Shown: piece by piece, positions 28,475-38,304 of the stretch
How positions within the stretch are numbered: position 1 is the first letter of the stretch
Layout: each line of letters opens with the position of its first letter
DNA from: Coleofasciculus sp. FACHB-T130
GTDB lineage: Bacteria; Cyanobacteriota; Cyanobacteriia; Cyanobacteriales; FACHB-T130
Assembly: GCF_014695375.1 (NCBI RefSeq)
Contig: NZ_JACJOG010000050.1
Location: 62,001 to 126,000 of the forward strand
Direction of reading: 5' to 3'
Length of the DNA: 64,000 nt
Translations under genes and position numbers: made by a program
Notes under the pieces: generated by a model
What the model saw: only the letters and a program-made list of their open reading frames with translations
What the model was told of the DNA's origin: nothing
The model's database searches: none

Positions 28475-29911
28475 ATGATCTACTGTCCAAATCCCAATTG
28501 CCGCGATCGCCTAAATCCTGACAATTATAAATTTTGCCAAAATTGTGGCTCCCATTTATTACTGAGAAATCGCTACCGTATCCTCAAACCGATTGGTGGT
28601 GGCGGATTTGGCAGAACCTATCAGGCAGCAGATACTGACTGTATGAATGCGCCCTGCGTGGTGAAGCAATTTTTACCATCCTCAGAGATTCAAGCCAATC
28701 CGAAGGCGCTGGAAAAAGCAACGGCAATGTTTAACCAGGAAGGCGTGCGGTTGTTTCAACTGGGAGAACATCCCCACATTCCCAGACTGCTTGCTTACTT
28801 TGAAGAAGATAAGCGCCTGTATCTGGTGCAAGAGTTGATTGCGGGACTCACTTTACGTCAAGAATTGGCTACTCAGGGAGCTTTTAGCGAACAAAAGATT
28901 AGACAGCTTTTGGCTGAGTTACTGCCAATTCTCAAATTTATTCACGAACGTGGGGTGATTCACCGGGATATCAAGCTAGAGAATATTATGCGTCGTCACC
29001 GAAACGGCAGGTTAGTCCTAATTGATTTTGGCGTCTCCAAACTGGTAACAGAGACGACGATGGGGCAAGTGGGGACAACGGTCGGTACGGTAGGATATAC
29101 GCCGATGGAACAAATGCACGGTCACGCCTACCCCGCTAGCGATCTCTACAGTTTAGGAGTCACTTGCGTTTGTCTGCTCACCCAATCTCTTCCTACATTA
29201 GGTGGTTCTGATGGTCTTTATGAACCGCTAGAGTGTCGCTGGATGTGGCGAGAGCGTCTGCCAGATGGGACAACGATTAGTGAAGAGTTAGGGCAAATTT
29301 TAGATAAACTGCTTCAGCCTTTACCGAAGGATCGCTATAAATCGGCTTTGGAGGTGCTGGAAGCCTTGCACTCTAAACTTACTAAACCTTCTGATGTTAG
29401 TGTCACGATACCCACGATGGCTTCCTCTCCCGCTCATCTCAGGGCATTGGGGATAAATTACAGCAAACTGCGGGATTTCCTGACCGCCCGCAACTGGAAG
29501 GAAGCAGATCGGGAAACACGAATGCTCCTGCTTCAAATTTCCCATCGAGAACCAGAAGGCTGGCTGAGAGTTGAAGATTTTCAAAAGTTTCCCTGCCAAC
29601 ACCTCGGTACGATCGATCGACTCTGGGTAAATTACAGCGACGGACGCTTTGGCTTTAGTGTCCAGAAGCGCATTTGGGAAAAGATTGGCGGAAAACCTAA
29701 CTTTGACTATGCCACTTGGTGTCGTTTTGGCGACCAAGTGGGTTGGCGTGTCAAAGGCAATTGGTTAAATTACTCGGATCTCACTTTCTCCGGAAATTCT
29801 GCCCCATCGGGTCATCTTCCGGCTGGAGGATTAGAAGATACTGGATTGGGTCGCTGGGATTTGGTGTGTTCTTCTCTGGTGGCGAGACTCGCCAAGTGTA
29901 AAATTTGCTAA
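28475..29911 (+). CDS. Zinc-ribbon / Ser-Thr protein kinase / GUN4 fusion
   Basis: A 478-aa fusion. Residues 1-24 hold a zinc ribbon (Cys4, Cys9, Cys21, Cys24). A eukaryotic-type kinase follows with the glycine loop GGGGFGRTY, lysine in VVKQF, catalytic loop VIHRDIKLENIM, and LIDFGVSK. From about residue 325 to the end is a GUN4 domain (INYSKLRDFLTARNWKEADRET; GTIDRLWVNYSDGRFGFSVQ). GUN4 binds porphyrins and stimulates Mg-chelatase in chlorophyll synthesis; in kinase fusions it may act as a tetrapyrrole sensor, which is inference. The kinase active site looks intact. Confidence 0.93.
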   Translation: MIYCPNPNCRDRLNPDNYKFCQNCGSHLLLRNRYRILKPIGGGGFGRTYQAADTDCMNAPCVVKQFLPSSEIQANPKALEKATAMFNQEGVRLFQLGEHPHIPRLLAYFEEDKRLYLVQELIAGLTLRQELATQGAFSEQKIRQLLAELLPILKFIHERGVIHRDIKLENIMRRHRNGRLVLIDFGVSKLVTETTMGQVGTTVGTVGYTPMEQMHGHAYPASDLYSLGVTCVCLLTQSLPTLGGSDGLYEPLECRWMWRERLPDGTTISEELGQILDKLLQPLPKDRYKSALEVLEALHSKLTKPSDVSVTIPTMASSPAHLRALGINYSKLRDFLTARNWKEADRETRMLLLQISHREPEGWLRVEDFQKFPCQHLGTIDRLWVNYSDGRFGFSVQKRIWEKIGGKPNFDYATWCRFGDQVGWRVKGNWLNYSDLTFSGNSAPSGHLPAGGLEDTGLGRWDLVCSSLVARLAKCKIC

Positions 29912-29976
29912 TCGCTGATTGGATTTTGATTCATTCTTAGAAACGTCGATTCAATAACTTACACTCATTCGCGTTC

Positions 29977-30037
29977 TGTAGGGGCATGCACAGAAAAAGC
30001 CCCTACAGCCAATACCCCGATAAAAGAAATCGGGGGT
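29977..30037. terminator. Paired hairpins between convergent genes
   Basis: CTGTAGGGGC pairs with GCCCCTACAG, and a second stem CCCCGAT/ATCGGGG follows. They lie between the kinase gene and the prenyl-synthase gene, which end towards each other. Confidence 0.7.
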
Positions 30038-30054
30038 TAATCAATCCACACTCC

Positions 30055-31026
30055 TTAATAAAGCCGACTCAACACGTACTCAGCCATGTCAATGAGCGCT
30101 TGACGACACTCCGAGTGCGGTAAATCTGCTAATTGTTGAACGGCGAGTTGGGCATGATGTGCAGCTAATTCGCGCGATCGCTCGATACCCTGACTTTCTT
30201 CAATCAGGGCGATCGCTGCTTCTAAATCCCCCTCCTCTGTAAATTCCCGCTCAATGAGCGCCTCCAGGTAAGGTTTTTCTTCTAAGGCAAATAACACGGG
30301 TGCTGTTAGATTGCCACTTTTTAGATCCGATCCGGCTGGCTTACCTAAAGCTTCTGTCGAACCCGTGAAGTCAAAAATATCATCCACAATCTGGAAAGCC
30401 AAGCCGAGATGACGTCCGTAGCGATACAAATTTTCTGCCGCCTCCTCCGAGACATCACTGAGTAGTCCAGCCGCCTTCGCACTGTTAGCCATCAACGAGG
30501 CAGTTTTGTAGTAACTCTTCTCTAAGTAAGCTTCGAGGGACATACTGGCATCAAAGCGATTCAGCCCTTGCTGAATTTCTCCTTCTGCCATATCCATAAT
30601 CACTTCTGAGAGCAGTTTCACTACTTCTAAATTATTCAAATTTGCCAAATACCAAGAAGATTGGGCAAATAAAAAGTCTCCCGCCAACACAGCGATGCGA
30701 TTGCCAAACCGGCTATGAACCGTGGCAATACCGCGTCTTACCTCGGATTCATCCACCACATCGTCGTGTACCAGACTAGCGGTGTGAATCATTTCCGTAA
30801 TTTCTGCGAGACGCCGGTGACGTGGGGTAATGTCTTGATCCAGCATGGTTGCCCGCGATATCAGCAGGACGATAGCGGGTCTAACGCGCTTTCCTCCTGC
30901 CCCAAATAAGTGTTCTGCCGCCGCATACAGGATGGGGTGACGGGCACCAACCAGCTTTTTCAAATTCTCCGTCAGAACACGTAGGTCTGATTCAACAGGG
31001 GCAAAGAGGGAGGTCACTGAGGTCAT
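30055..31026 (-). CDS. sds: Solanesyl/long-chain all-trans polyprenyl diphosphate synthase
   Basis: A 323-aa trans-isoprenyl diphosphate synthase. The first Asp-rich motif is LVHDDVVDESEVRRG and the second is QIVDDIFDFTG. The residues before the first motif lack bulky aromatic blocks, consistent with a long-chain product. In cyanobacteria the likely product is the plastoquinone side chain. The gene is monocistronic as far as the window shows. Confidence 0.88.
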   Translation of the reverse strand: MTSVTSLFAPVESDLRVLTENLKKLVGARHPILYAAAEHLFGAGGKRVRPAIVLLISRATMLDQDITPRHRRLAEITEMIHTASLVHDDVVDESEVRRGIATVHSRFGNRIAVLAGDFLFAQSSWYLANLNNLEVVKLLSEVIMDMAEGEIQQGLNRFDASMSLEAYLEKSYYKTASLMANSAKAAGLLSDVSEEAAENLYRYGRHLGLAFQIVDDIFDFTGSTEALGKPAGSDLKSGNLTAPVLFALEEKPYLEALIEREFTEEGDLEAAIALIEESQGIERSRELAAHHAQLAVQQLADLPHSECRQALIDMAEYVLSRLY

Positions 31027-31638
31027 GGATCAGCTGACTCTGGCTTAATAGTTACGAAATTTTACATTCCTGTCATTTATTTTAAGCTAATGCTCCCCTA
31101 CAGGGAAGTTTTGTTCCTTAGAAGATGCCCCCGCAGCCTTTTTTTGAAATTGTATCGACTTGTAAAGTATCTAAAAAAATCCCTCCTAACCCTTGGGGAT
31201 CTTGTGTTACTCTAATATGTAAGGATTTGAAAAGCTTAATAGAGTTACTGAGCCAAAAAATTACAGAAAACACTTACGTGTTTGTAATGAATTGGTAAAG
31301 GATGGCAGATTTTTGGTAGGCGGTAGCATTTCCGGCTTCCTGCATCTTTTTCTAGCGTTAAGGCTCTAGGAAAACTAGCCATCCGAAAATAAAGGACTTT
31401 CAATAGGCACTGTGGATTAGCTTGCTATCTACGGGATTGCCGAAAAAATCTCAGATTATTTTTATCAATTTTCTGGGGTTTTAGTTAAATCAAGAATTTT
31501 TGGGGCGACAGCGACCTCCAGAATTCCTATGGGCAGACATATTCTCAAGCATTGACTCAAGTCTTGACTTGGGACATTGTCTTGGGAAAAGAACTTGTAT
31601 AAAAATTTACATTCCGCTACTTGTGATTGTGCGATACC
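31027..31638. other. Intergenic region upstream of the prenyl synthase
   Basis: 612 bp, AT-rich, presumably holding the promoter of the minus-strand gene. No RNA gene recognised. Confidence 0.5.
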
Positions 31639-31767
31639 ATGACGTATAATGATATGCCTCTGATTATCCCATTTTTAGCCACTGGTTATTTGTTAACGGT
31701 TTACCTGCTGTTGATGCTGGCGCAGCGAACTGTGAAAGGTGCGGGTAGGACGAAGTCCATACCCTAG
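31639..31767 (+). CDS. Possible 42-aa single-span membrane protein
   Basis: A short frame from ATG at 31639 to TAG. It encodes a hydrophobic segment (PLIIPFLATGYLLTVYLLLM) followed by a basic tail, the profile of small thylakoid-complex subunits. No family is recognised and no ribosome-binding site stands out, so this is a candidate only. Confidence 0.4.
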   Translation: MTYNDMPLIIPFLATGYLLTVYLLLMLAQRTVKGAGRTKSIP

Positions 31768-31875
31768 CGATCGCGACAGAAGTATTAGCCGTTTGCAGCA
31801 CGCTCACCTCATCGATCCGCCATTAGCAGTCAAATCTAGAATTTTGGATTGAAGAACCCATTCTTCAATTGACTG

Positions 31876-32733
31876 CTACTCGCTTAGCTCTAGCGGTAAT
31901 TGCCGATGTAGCACTGTCGGTAAATAAACTTTTTCTACCGCAGGCGTACACCCCAGCCACTGTACTGACAGTTGTGCAAACTGTTCGGGACAACCGCTCA
32001 CGGCAAATCGAGTTGCTAGAGGCGGGCGGGTGTTTCTCAGTCCTAGTAAATCCAGCTCTTGTGCAGCCGCAGCCACTACATGAACTGCCGGATCGCATAG
32101 CTTCACCGACCGGGGCAGAATTTTCCTCAGGACGGGTGCTAAGTGGGGATAGTGGGTACAGCCATAAACAAGCGTGTCAATACGATGGTGCAGTAACGGT
32201 GCCAAGTACTCCCGCGCCACTTCTAGGGTGTAAGGCTCATGGATGCGGTTTTGCTCAATCACCGGCACAAACTCTGGGCAACCGACTTGCCAAACTTGGG
32301 CAGTGGCGTCAACTTCTAAAATCGCGCGACGATAAGCGTTGCTAGCGGCAGTGGCTGGGGTAGCGATGACTCCAATCCGGTTGCCTAGCTCAACAGCCGC
32401 GCGGGCACCAGGCAAGATAACTCCCAAAATCGGGAGAGGAAACTCAGACCGCACTGCCTCCAAAGCGAGGGCAGAACTGGTGTTGCACGCCATGATCGCC
32501 ATTTTGACGCCCTGCTGCATCATCCAGATGAGAATTTCGCGCACAAAGTGCAAAATTTCTGCCTGAGAGCGAGTGCCGTAGGGCAGTCGAGCTGTATCGC
32601 CAAAGTAAAGAACGGATTCGGATGGCAGCTGCCGGTAGAGTTCCCTCAATACCGTCAGTCCGCCTACTCCGCTATCAAAAATCCCAATTCTGGCTCGTTG
32701 AAGAGCCTCATTTGTTTTTTGTTCCTTATTCAT
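31876..32733 (-). CDS. murI: Glutamate racemase
   Basis: A cofactor-independent racemase of 285 aa that supplies D-glutamate for peptidoglycan. The two catalytic cysteines are in MACNTSSALALEAV and VYGCTHYPHL. The substrate-binding opening IGIFDSGVGGLTVLREL is typical. It lies 31 bp downstream of the amidase gene on the same strand, so the two cell-wall genes probably form one transcript. Confidence 0.95.
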   Translation of the reverse strand: MNKEQKTNEALQRARIGIFDSGVGGLTVLRELYRQLPSESVLYFGDTARLPYGTRSQAEILHFVREILIWMMQQGVKMAIMACNTSSALALEAVRSEFPLPILGVILPGARAAVELGNRIGVIATPATAASNAYRRAILEVDATAQVWQVGCPEFVPVIEQNRIHEPYTLEVAREYLAPLLHHRIDTLVYGCTHYPHLAPVLRKILPRSVKLCDPAVHVVAAAAQELDLLGLRNTRPPLATRFAVSGCPEQFAQLSVQWLGCTPAVEKVYLPTVLHRQLPLELSE

Positions 32734-32764
32734 AATTAATCAACCACTCCCCACAAACCGGCAT

Positions 32765-34765
32765 TTAGAGACTTTGTTGAATGTACTGTAGAATACCGCG
32801 AGCGATCGCTCTTGCCATCTGGCTCTGGTAATTTGGCGAAGCCAACTTCACAGCCTCTTGTGGGCTGGACACAAAACCAACCTCCACTAAAACAGCGGGC
32901 ATCGAACTCTTCCTCAGTACATAAAATCTCGCCTGCCGCACTCCTCGATCTCGGATATCAACGTTCTGCAAAATACTATTGTGAATGGTTTGCGCTAAAC
33001 GCCCACCACTAGAGTAATAGTAAGTCTCCAGCCCCTGCACATCAGGACGCCCACCAATTGAATTGGCGTGGATACTGACGAATAAATCGGCATTGGCTCG
33101 CTCAGCCATCGTTACTCGTGGTTGCAAGTCTACAAAATAGTCATCCTTTCGCGTCATCACCGCCTGGATGCCCTGTTGCTCTAGCAATGTCGCTACCTGC
33201 TGTGCAATCGGCAAAATTACATCGACCTCTCGCAAACCTCTATAACCGATGGCTCCAGGGTCTTTGCCTCCATGTCCGGCATCTACAACCACAACCAATC
33301 GTCCAACACGGGGGCGGGGTCGCGAAGGCGGATTGTTATTCTGAGGCGGCGGCACGTTAACAGAACCCGTGGGCGGAACCCGAATAGGGCCTGTGGGAGG
33401 AACAACCGAGCCAAGGCGACTTCGTTGCAGTTGCAGTGCTAAAAGTTGGTCGCTCACCTGATTGAGTTCTCCAACCTGTACCCCTGAGGCTGGTTGCACC
33501 AGAATGACGACAGTCCGCGAGTCTTGCTGCTGCAAACGCACCCGCCGCACTGAAGTGGTGGCATCCAGTTGAGGTCCCCTAACTCGGTCAGCTAGTTCAG
33601 CGGAAGGAATCGTAATTCGATAAACTCCCTCTCTTGCATCCCATCTGCCGGTGTATCTGACAGACGCATCCGCCCGAATTAATAACTGGGTTCCGGAAGA
33701 AGCGAGTTCAACCGATTGAATTGTTGCTAACTGATTATTCGGACGGTTGGTGGGGACGGGTTGGCTGGGTGCAGTTGAAGGCGGTCTAGACCCCCCCGAA
33801 ATGGGAGAGGGTTGATTTCCAGCTAGTGGTGGGCTTTCAATGTCGCCAGCACTCGTACCCTTCGGCAAGATGACAATACCGCCAAAATCGCTAACACTTG
33901 CCAGCCAGTCCGGGCTTTCTCTCCTCACGTTCATCGTGACGCGAACGATTGAGGGTGAAGTATCAACTTGGGACAATAAGATGCGACTGACGCCATAGCG
34001 ATTCACCGTCGGAGAAGGCGATGTAAGACTGCGGGAAAGGGTCGCTCCTCGCAGGTCAAAAGTAATGTTTTTGCGATCGCTACTCCGGTTCACCTTAATA
34101 ATCTGCGGGCGACCCCCATTCGTCTTTAGGAAAAACCCATCTCGCGTTACCTGCACATCTTCGATTTGAGCAAGCGACCCAACCGTTACGTTTGGAGGTG
34201 TCTGACGAATCGGTGGGCGACTCAGCACTGGAGGCGGCGAAGGATTTCTAGGAGCTTGATTGGGAAGAGGTTGCAAAGGGGGCGGCGGAGAATTTCCCAA
34301 ATCTAGATCTCTGGGTGCTAGATCTCTGGGTGAAGGATTTGACACCTGCGCTACTCGTTCGGGCTTTGGTAATTGCACCGACCACTGGCTGGGGGAAGCT
34401 CCTCGAACTAGCACTTTTTCTGGATCGAGGGTGTAACCAGGGTCTAATTCAATCACCATCCGAGTAGTATTACCTTCAAACTGTCCTACTCGCAGAGAAC
34501 GCAGCGATCCAGCCAACTGCTGAGTCACCGTTGAGCGCCCCAAGCTGGTACCGGGCAGATCGATTACCACACGGGTCGGATTGGCAAGCAGTTGCGCTCG
34601 CGGTTGCACTCCATCATCCGTCCTAAAGTCTAGTCGGTTCTGATTGGCATCAAAACGCCAATACACCAGTCTTGCCGCATTCGCGGGAAGTGAAACGAGA
34701 AAAATGCTCAAAAAACTGGGTAATAGCCAGTAAAATCTCACTATCGTTGCTCCTGAAAAAGGCAA
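32765..34765 (-). CDS. AMIN-domain N-acetylmuramoyl-L-alanine amidase
   Basis: A 666-aa exported protein. An N-terminal signal (WLLPSFLSIFLVSLPANAA) leads into beta-rich AMIN domains near residues 30-135 (RVVIDLPGTSLG) and further copies around 190-300 and 340-440, joined by Pro-rich linkers. The C-terminal Amidase_3 zinc enzyme has VVVDAGHGGKDPG (His), LREVDV (Glu), FVSIHANS (His) and VLVEVGFVSSPQEA (catalytic Glu). Amidases of this type split daughter cells and, in filamentous cyanobacteria, can make septal channels. It forms a unit with murI downstream. Confidence 0.92.
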   Translation of the reverse strand: MPFSGATIVRFYWLLPSFLSIFLVSLPANAARLVYWRFDANQNRLDFRTDDGVQPRAQLLANPTRVVIDLPGTSLGRSTVTQQLAGSLRSLRVGQFEGNTTRMVIELDPGYTLDPEKVLVRGASPSQWSVQLPKPERVAQVSNPSPRDLAPRDLDLGNSPPPPLQPLPNQAPRNPSPPPVLSRPPIRQTPPNVTVGSLAQIEDVQVTRDGFFLKTNGGRPQIIKVNRSSDRKNITFDLRGATLSRSLTSPSPTVNRYGVSRILLSQVDTSPSIVRVTMNVRRESPDWLASVSDFGGIVILPKGTSAGDIESPPLAGNQPSPISGGSRPPSTAPSQPVPTNRPNNQLATIQSVELASSGTQLLIRADASVRYTGRWDAREGVYRITIPSAELADRVRGPQLDATTSVRRVRLQQQDSRTVVILVQPASGVQVGELNQVSDQLLALQLQRSRLGSVVPPTGPIRVPPTGSVNVPPPQNNNPPSRPRPRVGRLVVVVDAGHGGKDPGAIGYRGLREVDVILPIAQQVATLLEQQGIQAVMTRKDDYFVDLQPRVTMAERANADLFVSIHANSIGGRPDVQGLETYYYSSGGRLAQTIHNSILQNVDIRDRGVRQARFYVLRKSSMPAVLVEVGFVSSPQEAVKLASPNYQSQMARAIARGILQYIQQSL

Positions 34766-35245
34766 AGACCGTAATAATCGGCCTGTACGCTGTAGACCTG
34801 TTTCGGATGTTTTCGGTTCACATCCGGTGCATTGCGGTAAACAAAGTAAACGATTTTAGACTGGGTTGAACAATATCACGACTTTGGTCGCAATGCAGAA
34901 TAATCGACTAGGCATGACTTTTTTCGCTGGAAAAAGCCAATTACCATCGGGAAGATGCCTGGTGTATGGAGTTTCTCATCAGAGATTTTTGTTCTCAGGG
35001 CTTGGCAATGATAACGTCTTGATGCTGCCTATTCCCAAGCCGCGCGAGCCAACACTTTTCTCAAAGCGAGAGAAACCTTTTAAATCCGATTAAATCCGAT
35101 AACCAACCCCAAGGGACGTAGATAAAGTGACTTAAGTTTCACAAAAACCGTTTGCTGTTAGTTTTTTGTCAGTAGGTACTACGGAGTAGGTAGTCGGTGT
35201 TGATTGTATACCACCACTACCCACTACCCACACATGAATTAATAA
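34766..35245. other. Intergenic region between amidase and antiporter genes
   Basis: 480 bp. A 75-codon plus-strand frame is present but has no recognisable features. Near 35170-35232 an imperfect inverted repeat rich in GTAGGTAG/CTACCCAC may act as a terminator for the minus-strand antiporter gene. Confidence 0.45.
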
Positions 35246-36655
35246 CTAATCGCTTTCCTTAGCAGGAACCGATGCAGGCTCTTGAAACACAAACCGTAAT
35301 AAGGGAGGTGCTAAAAAAGTTGTCAAGATGACCATCATAATAATCGCGGCTTCTGTGGCTTCAGACAAAGCACCGCTGGCAGAACCAACACCGGCAAAGA
35401 CCAACCCGACTTCGCCTCGTGGAATCATCCCGACGCCAATCGCTAATCGGTTGATCTGAGGTTGACCAAATACGACTAGACCCGTAACAACCTTTCCGAG
35501 AATTGCCACGACAATCAGGAACATAGCCATGAACAACCCTTCCCGGTTACTGGGAACCGCTGGATTGAGAACTCCTAGGTCAGTTTTAGCCCCAACCGTT
35601 ACAAAGAAAATCGGCACCAGCAGATCGGCAATAGGCACTACCTGCTTTTCCAGTTCTTTACGCTTATCCGTTTCGTCTAAGACTAAGCCAGCTGCAAAAG
35701 CTCCCAAAATGGCTTCTAGGTGAATAGCGGCTCCCACATAGGCCATCAAGAATGCGAAGATGAAAGCCGGTATGACTAGCCCGCCGCGCGTCTTGAGCTG
35801 ATCGGCGATCGCTACAAAGGATTTGTTAAAAACCTTACCTAGCAGAATCGCACCTAGTAGAAAACTACTGGCGCTGACGATCAGATAAATGACGTTGCTG
35901 ACATCTACTTCACCCGTTTTTGCCAAACTAGCTACCACTGCCAAAACGATGATACCCAGAACATCGTCTATAACCGCAGCGCCCAGAATAATCTGACCTT
36001 CTCTAGAAGTGAGACGCCCCAATTCTGAGAGAACTTTGGAAGTAATCCCAATGCTGGTTGCAGTCAAAGCCGCACCCGCAAAAATCGCCGGAACCGCTGG
36101 CACGCCAAAAAAGAGCATCAGCCCCGCAGTGCCAGCTGCAAAGGGCACCACTACCCCCACCACTGCGACGACGACTGCCTGGATACCGACTGCCATCAGT
36201 TCCTTTAAGTTCGACTCCAGACCAATTTCAAATAGCAGTACGATTACGCCCAGTTCTGCTAAAACGGAAATGACTTCGCTCTGGGTTTGAAATACTTCAC
36301 CAATCGTGTCGAGACTTAAGCCAGAAGTGCCTTGCAAGAAGGACATCAGGACAGAATCAGAAGCGACTGACCCGCTTTCTGGAAATACCAGCAGATGCAG
36401 GGCGGAGATACCCACCACTACACCGCCGACCAGTTCGCCTAATACAGGCGGGAAGCCCATCCAGTTTGATATCTCCGCCCCCATTTTGCTAGCGAAGTAA
36501 ATGATGACTAAAGTCAGTAACACTGCCGCTAAGACCACTGGACTTTTTTCTGCTTCTTGTGTTGCTGTCGCTAAGACAGCAATAGTTTTGCTCGAAAGTG
36601 AGAGTGAGAAAGTTGGGCTTAGTAAACTAAGCCAGTGAGCTGCATCTATCGGCAT
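35246..36655 (-). CDS. CPA2-type cation:proton antiporter
   Basis: A 469-aa polytopic membrane protein with about a dozen hydrophobic segments. The region FPPVLGELVGGVVVGISALHL and the paired acidic site in ILGAAVIDDVLGIIVLAVVA are characteristic of the CPA2 (NhaS3/KefB-like) Na+ or K+/H+ exchangers. There is no C-terminal RCK/TrkA domain, which fits a Na+/H+ exchanger such as cyanobacterial NhaS3; ion specificity is inferred. Confidence 0.85.
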   Translation of the reverse strand: MPIDAAHWLSLLSPTFSLSLSSKTIAVLATATQEAEKSPVVLAAVLLTLVIIYFASKMGAEISNWMGFPPVLGELVGGVVVGISALHLLVFPESGSVASDSVLMSFLQGTSGLSLDTIGEVFQTQSEVISVLAELGVIVLLFEIGLESNLKELMAVGIQAVVVAVVGVVVPFAAGTAGLMLFFGVPAVPAIFAGAALTATSIGITSKVLSELGRLTSREGQIILGAAVIDDVLGIIVLAVVASLAKTGEVDVSNVIYLIVSASSFLLGAILLGKVFNKSFVAIADQLKTRGGLVIPAFIFAFLMAYVGAAIHLEAILGAFAAGLVLDETDKRKELEKQVVPIADLLVPIFFVTVGAKTDLGVLNPAVPSNREGLFMAMFLIVVAILGKVVTGLVVFGQPQINRLAIGVGMIPRGEVGLVFAGVGSASGALSEATEAAIIMMVILTTFLAPPLLRFVFQEPASVPAKESD

Positions 36656-36982
36656 GAGTTCTGCACAAAATCATTCTTTTCAATGTACAAGCTTCTTTAC
36701 AAAATCAAGCTTTTATCTGGGGATTTAACAAGAGTCAAAGACCTGTCAAGATGATGGCTTGAAAGGGGCGCGGTCAATTTCGCGGCGCGATCGCATAGTT
36801 GATCGCATAGTTGAATCTAATCCCTGAAAGCAAAGTATAAATACTTACCATCCCCGATAGGACTGGCGAGCGGGCGATACCCCTTGCATTGCAACTAGCA
36901 CTATCGCCTGAGTTGCTAAAACGGTAACTGCTGAGATTTTTTGGCTGTGGTAGTGGCAGATTAGGAACATTCCACCGGCACA
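36656..36982. other. Divergent intergenic region
   Basis: 327 bp between the antiporter and SIMPL genes. It must contain both promoters; I see no other element. Confidence 0.5.
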
Positions 36983-37765
36983 ATGAAAAGCAGCTGGTGC
37001 AGTTCTAGTATGAGACAACACGATCTAATGAATCGAACTCCATCTTTCGCAAGTTCCTGGTATCAGCGTCAGGCAATATCTTTCGCCGTGGGTCTTTTAA
37101 GTGTAATCATGACGAATCCAGCGATCGCCCAAGAGAAAATGTTGCGAACCATCACTGTCACTGGCAGGGGAGAAGAATCGATTGCAACAACGTTAACGCT
37201 GGTGCGGCTGGGGGTTGAGGTTCAGGGTAAAGTAGCTGCGGATGTGCAGCAGGAAGCAGCACGACGCTCTAGCGCAGTGGTGGATTTGCTAAAATCTCGC
37301 AATGTCGAAAAATTACAAACCACTGGCATTAGCCTCAACCCGACTTACAGCTATGAAAATAACGTCCAGCGTCTGACTGGGTATACGGCCACCAACATCG
37401 TTAGCTTTCGAGTTAATAATCAAACAGCCGGAACGCTTCTGGATGAAGCGGTGAAAGCTGGGGCGACGCGGATTGACGGCATTAGTTTTATTGCTGCTGA
37501 TAGTGCGATCGCGACCGCTCAAAAGCAAGCTTTGCGCGAAGCGACTCAAGATGCCCAAGAGCAAGCGGATGCTGTTTTGAGTGCCCTAAATCTTACTCGC
37601 CGGGAAGTGGTAAACATTCAAGTTAATGGTGCTTCTACGACGCCGCCGCCCCCAATGCCCCTAGCTGACGGGGCTTTGCGATCTGGGAAGGTAGAGGCGT
37701 CTACACCCGTGATTGGTGGCGAACAACAGGTAGAGGCATCCGTGACTCTACAAATTACCTATTAG
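36983..37765 (+). CDS. SIMPL (DUF541) domain periplasmic protein
   Basis: A 260-aa protein with a signal peptide (AISFAVGLLSVIMTNPAIAQ). Two in-frame ATGs (36983, 37028) are possible starts; the later one gives a more compact signal. From residue ~50 it matches the DUF541 layout: the opening TITVTGRGEESI, the QEAARRSSAVVDLLKS helix and the closing AREAT-like helix RREVVNIQVNG. Bacterial SIMPL proteins are periplasmic, oligomeric and linked to oxidative stress; the exact role is unknown. A hairpin terminator follows. Confidence 0.85.
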   Translation: MKSSWCSSSMRQHDLMNRTPSFASSWYQRQAISFAVGLLSVIMTNPAIAQEKMLRTITVTGRGEESIATTLTLVRLGVEVQGKVAADVQQEAARRSSAVVDLLKSRNVEKLQTTGISLNPTYSYENNVQRLTGYTATNIVSFRVNNQTAGTLLDEAVKAGATRIDGISFIAADSAIATAQKQALREATQDAQEQADAVLSALNLTRREVVNIQVNGASTTPPPPMPLADGALRSGKVEASTPVIGGEQQVEASVTLQITY

Positions 37766-37801
37766 GAATATCTGTGGGCTTTTGCCCACTTGATATTTCT
37801 G
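37765..37801 (+). terminator. Hairpin after the SIMPL gene
   Basis: GTGGGC/GCCCAC with a TTTT loop, extended by GAATATC/GATATTTC flanks. Confidence 0.65.
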
Positions 37802-37996
37802 AGGAATTCGATAACGGATTTTAGGACAACTTGCGATCGCTCCTCACCAACAACGCCTTAATGCTGGTGCTGGTATCCCGCAAGGAACTGAGTGTTTACG
37901 CAAGTGAGTATCGCTTTGTCTATGCTTGTTTTTCAACCTAGGTCACGTTCTCAAGTTGGGTGAACTGACTACAGAGTAGGACTTCTAAAAAGGTAA

Positions 37997-38215
37997 TCAG
38001 GCAATTTGAAGCGTACTGGGTTCAGGGATGGATTCACCTTCTGCAAGCCATGCTTCTAAGTACATTTCAATCACTTCTTCGCCCTTGTGAATTGCTTCCT
38101 CACGAGTTTTGCCGTGAGTGCAAGGCATGACAACGCGATCGCCAACCTCTGGGATAGTGACTAGGAAAAGTTGATCTTCATCTGACCACTGAATAACCAT
38201 GCTGTATCGATTCAT
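37997..38215 (-). CDS. HicB-like antitoxin (no HicA partner seen)
   Basis: A 72-aa protein with the partial RNase-H-like HicB fold: MVIQWSDEDQLFLVTIPEVG, then the conserved THGKTREEAIHKGEEVIEMYLE. HicB normally neutralises the small RNA-cleaving HicA toxin, but no HicA frame lies beside it. A 30-codon frame (38212-38304) overlaps its start by a TCATGA junction. The upstream neighbour is a broken DUF433 gene, so this is a decayed toxin-antitoxin neighbourhood. Confidence 0.8.
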   Translation of the reverse strand: MNRYSMVIQWSDEDQLFLVTIPEVGDRVVMPCTHGKTREEAIHKGEEVIEMYLEAWLAEGESIPEPSTLQIA

Positions 38216-38304
38216 GAATCTTCGTCCTCCCTTAACTCTTCCAGTTCAGCTAATAATTGCGCTAACTGCTTTTGTAGGTAGGGTGGCACATCTTCATTCT
38301 GCAT
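38212..38304 (-). CDS. 30-aa frame overlapping the HicB start
   Basis: It encodes MQNEDVPPYLQKQLAQLLAE plus an acidic end and stops within the HicB start codon, as in translationally coupled genes. It could be a real small partner or the out-of-frame tail of the DUF433 remnant upstream. No family recognised. Confidence 0.3.
   Translation of the reverse strand: MQNEDVPPYLQKQLAQLLAELEELREDEDS

Noticed and set aside
34866-35093. 75-codon frame between amidase and antiporter
   Set aside because: No features of a real protein and no supporting context.
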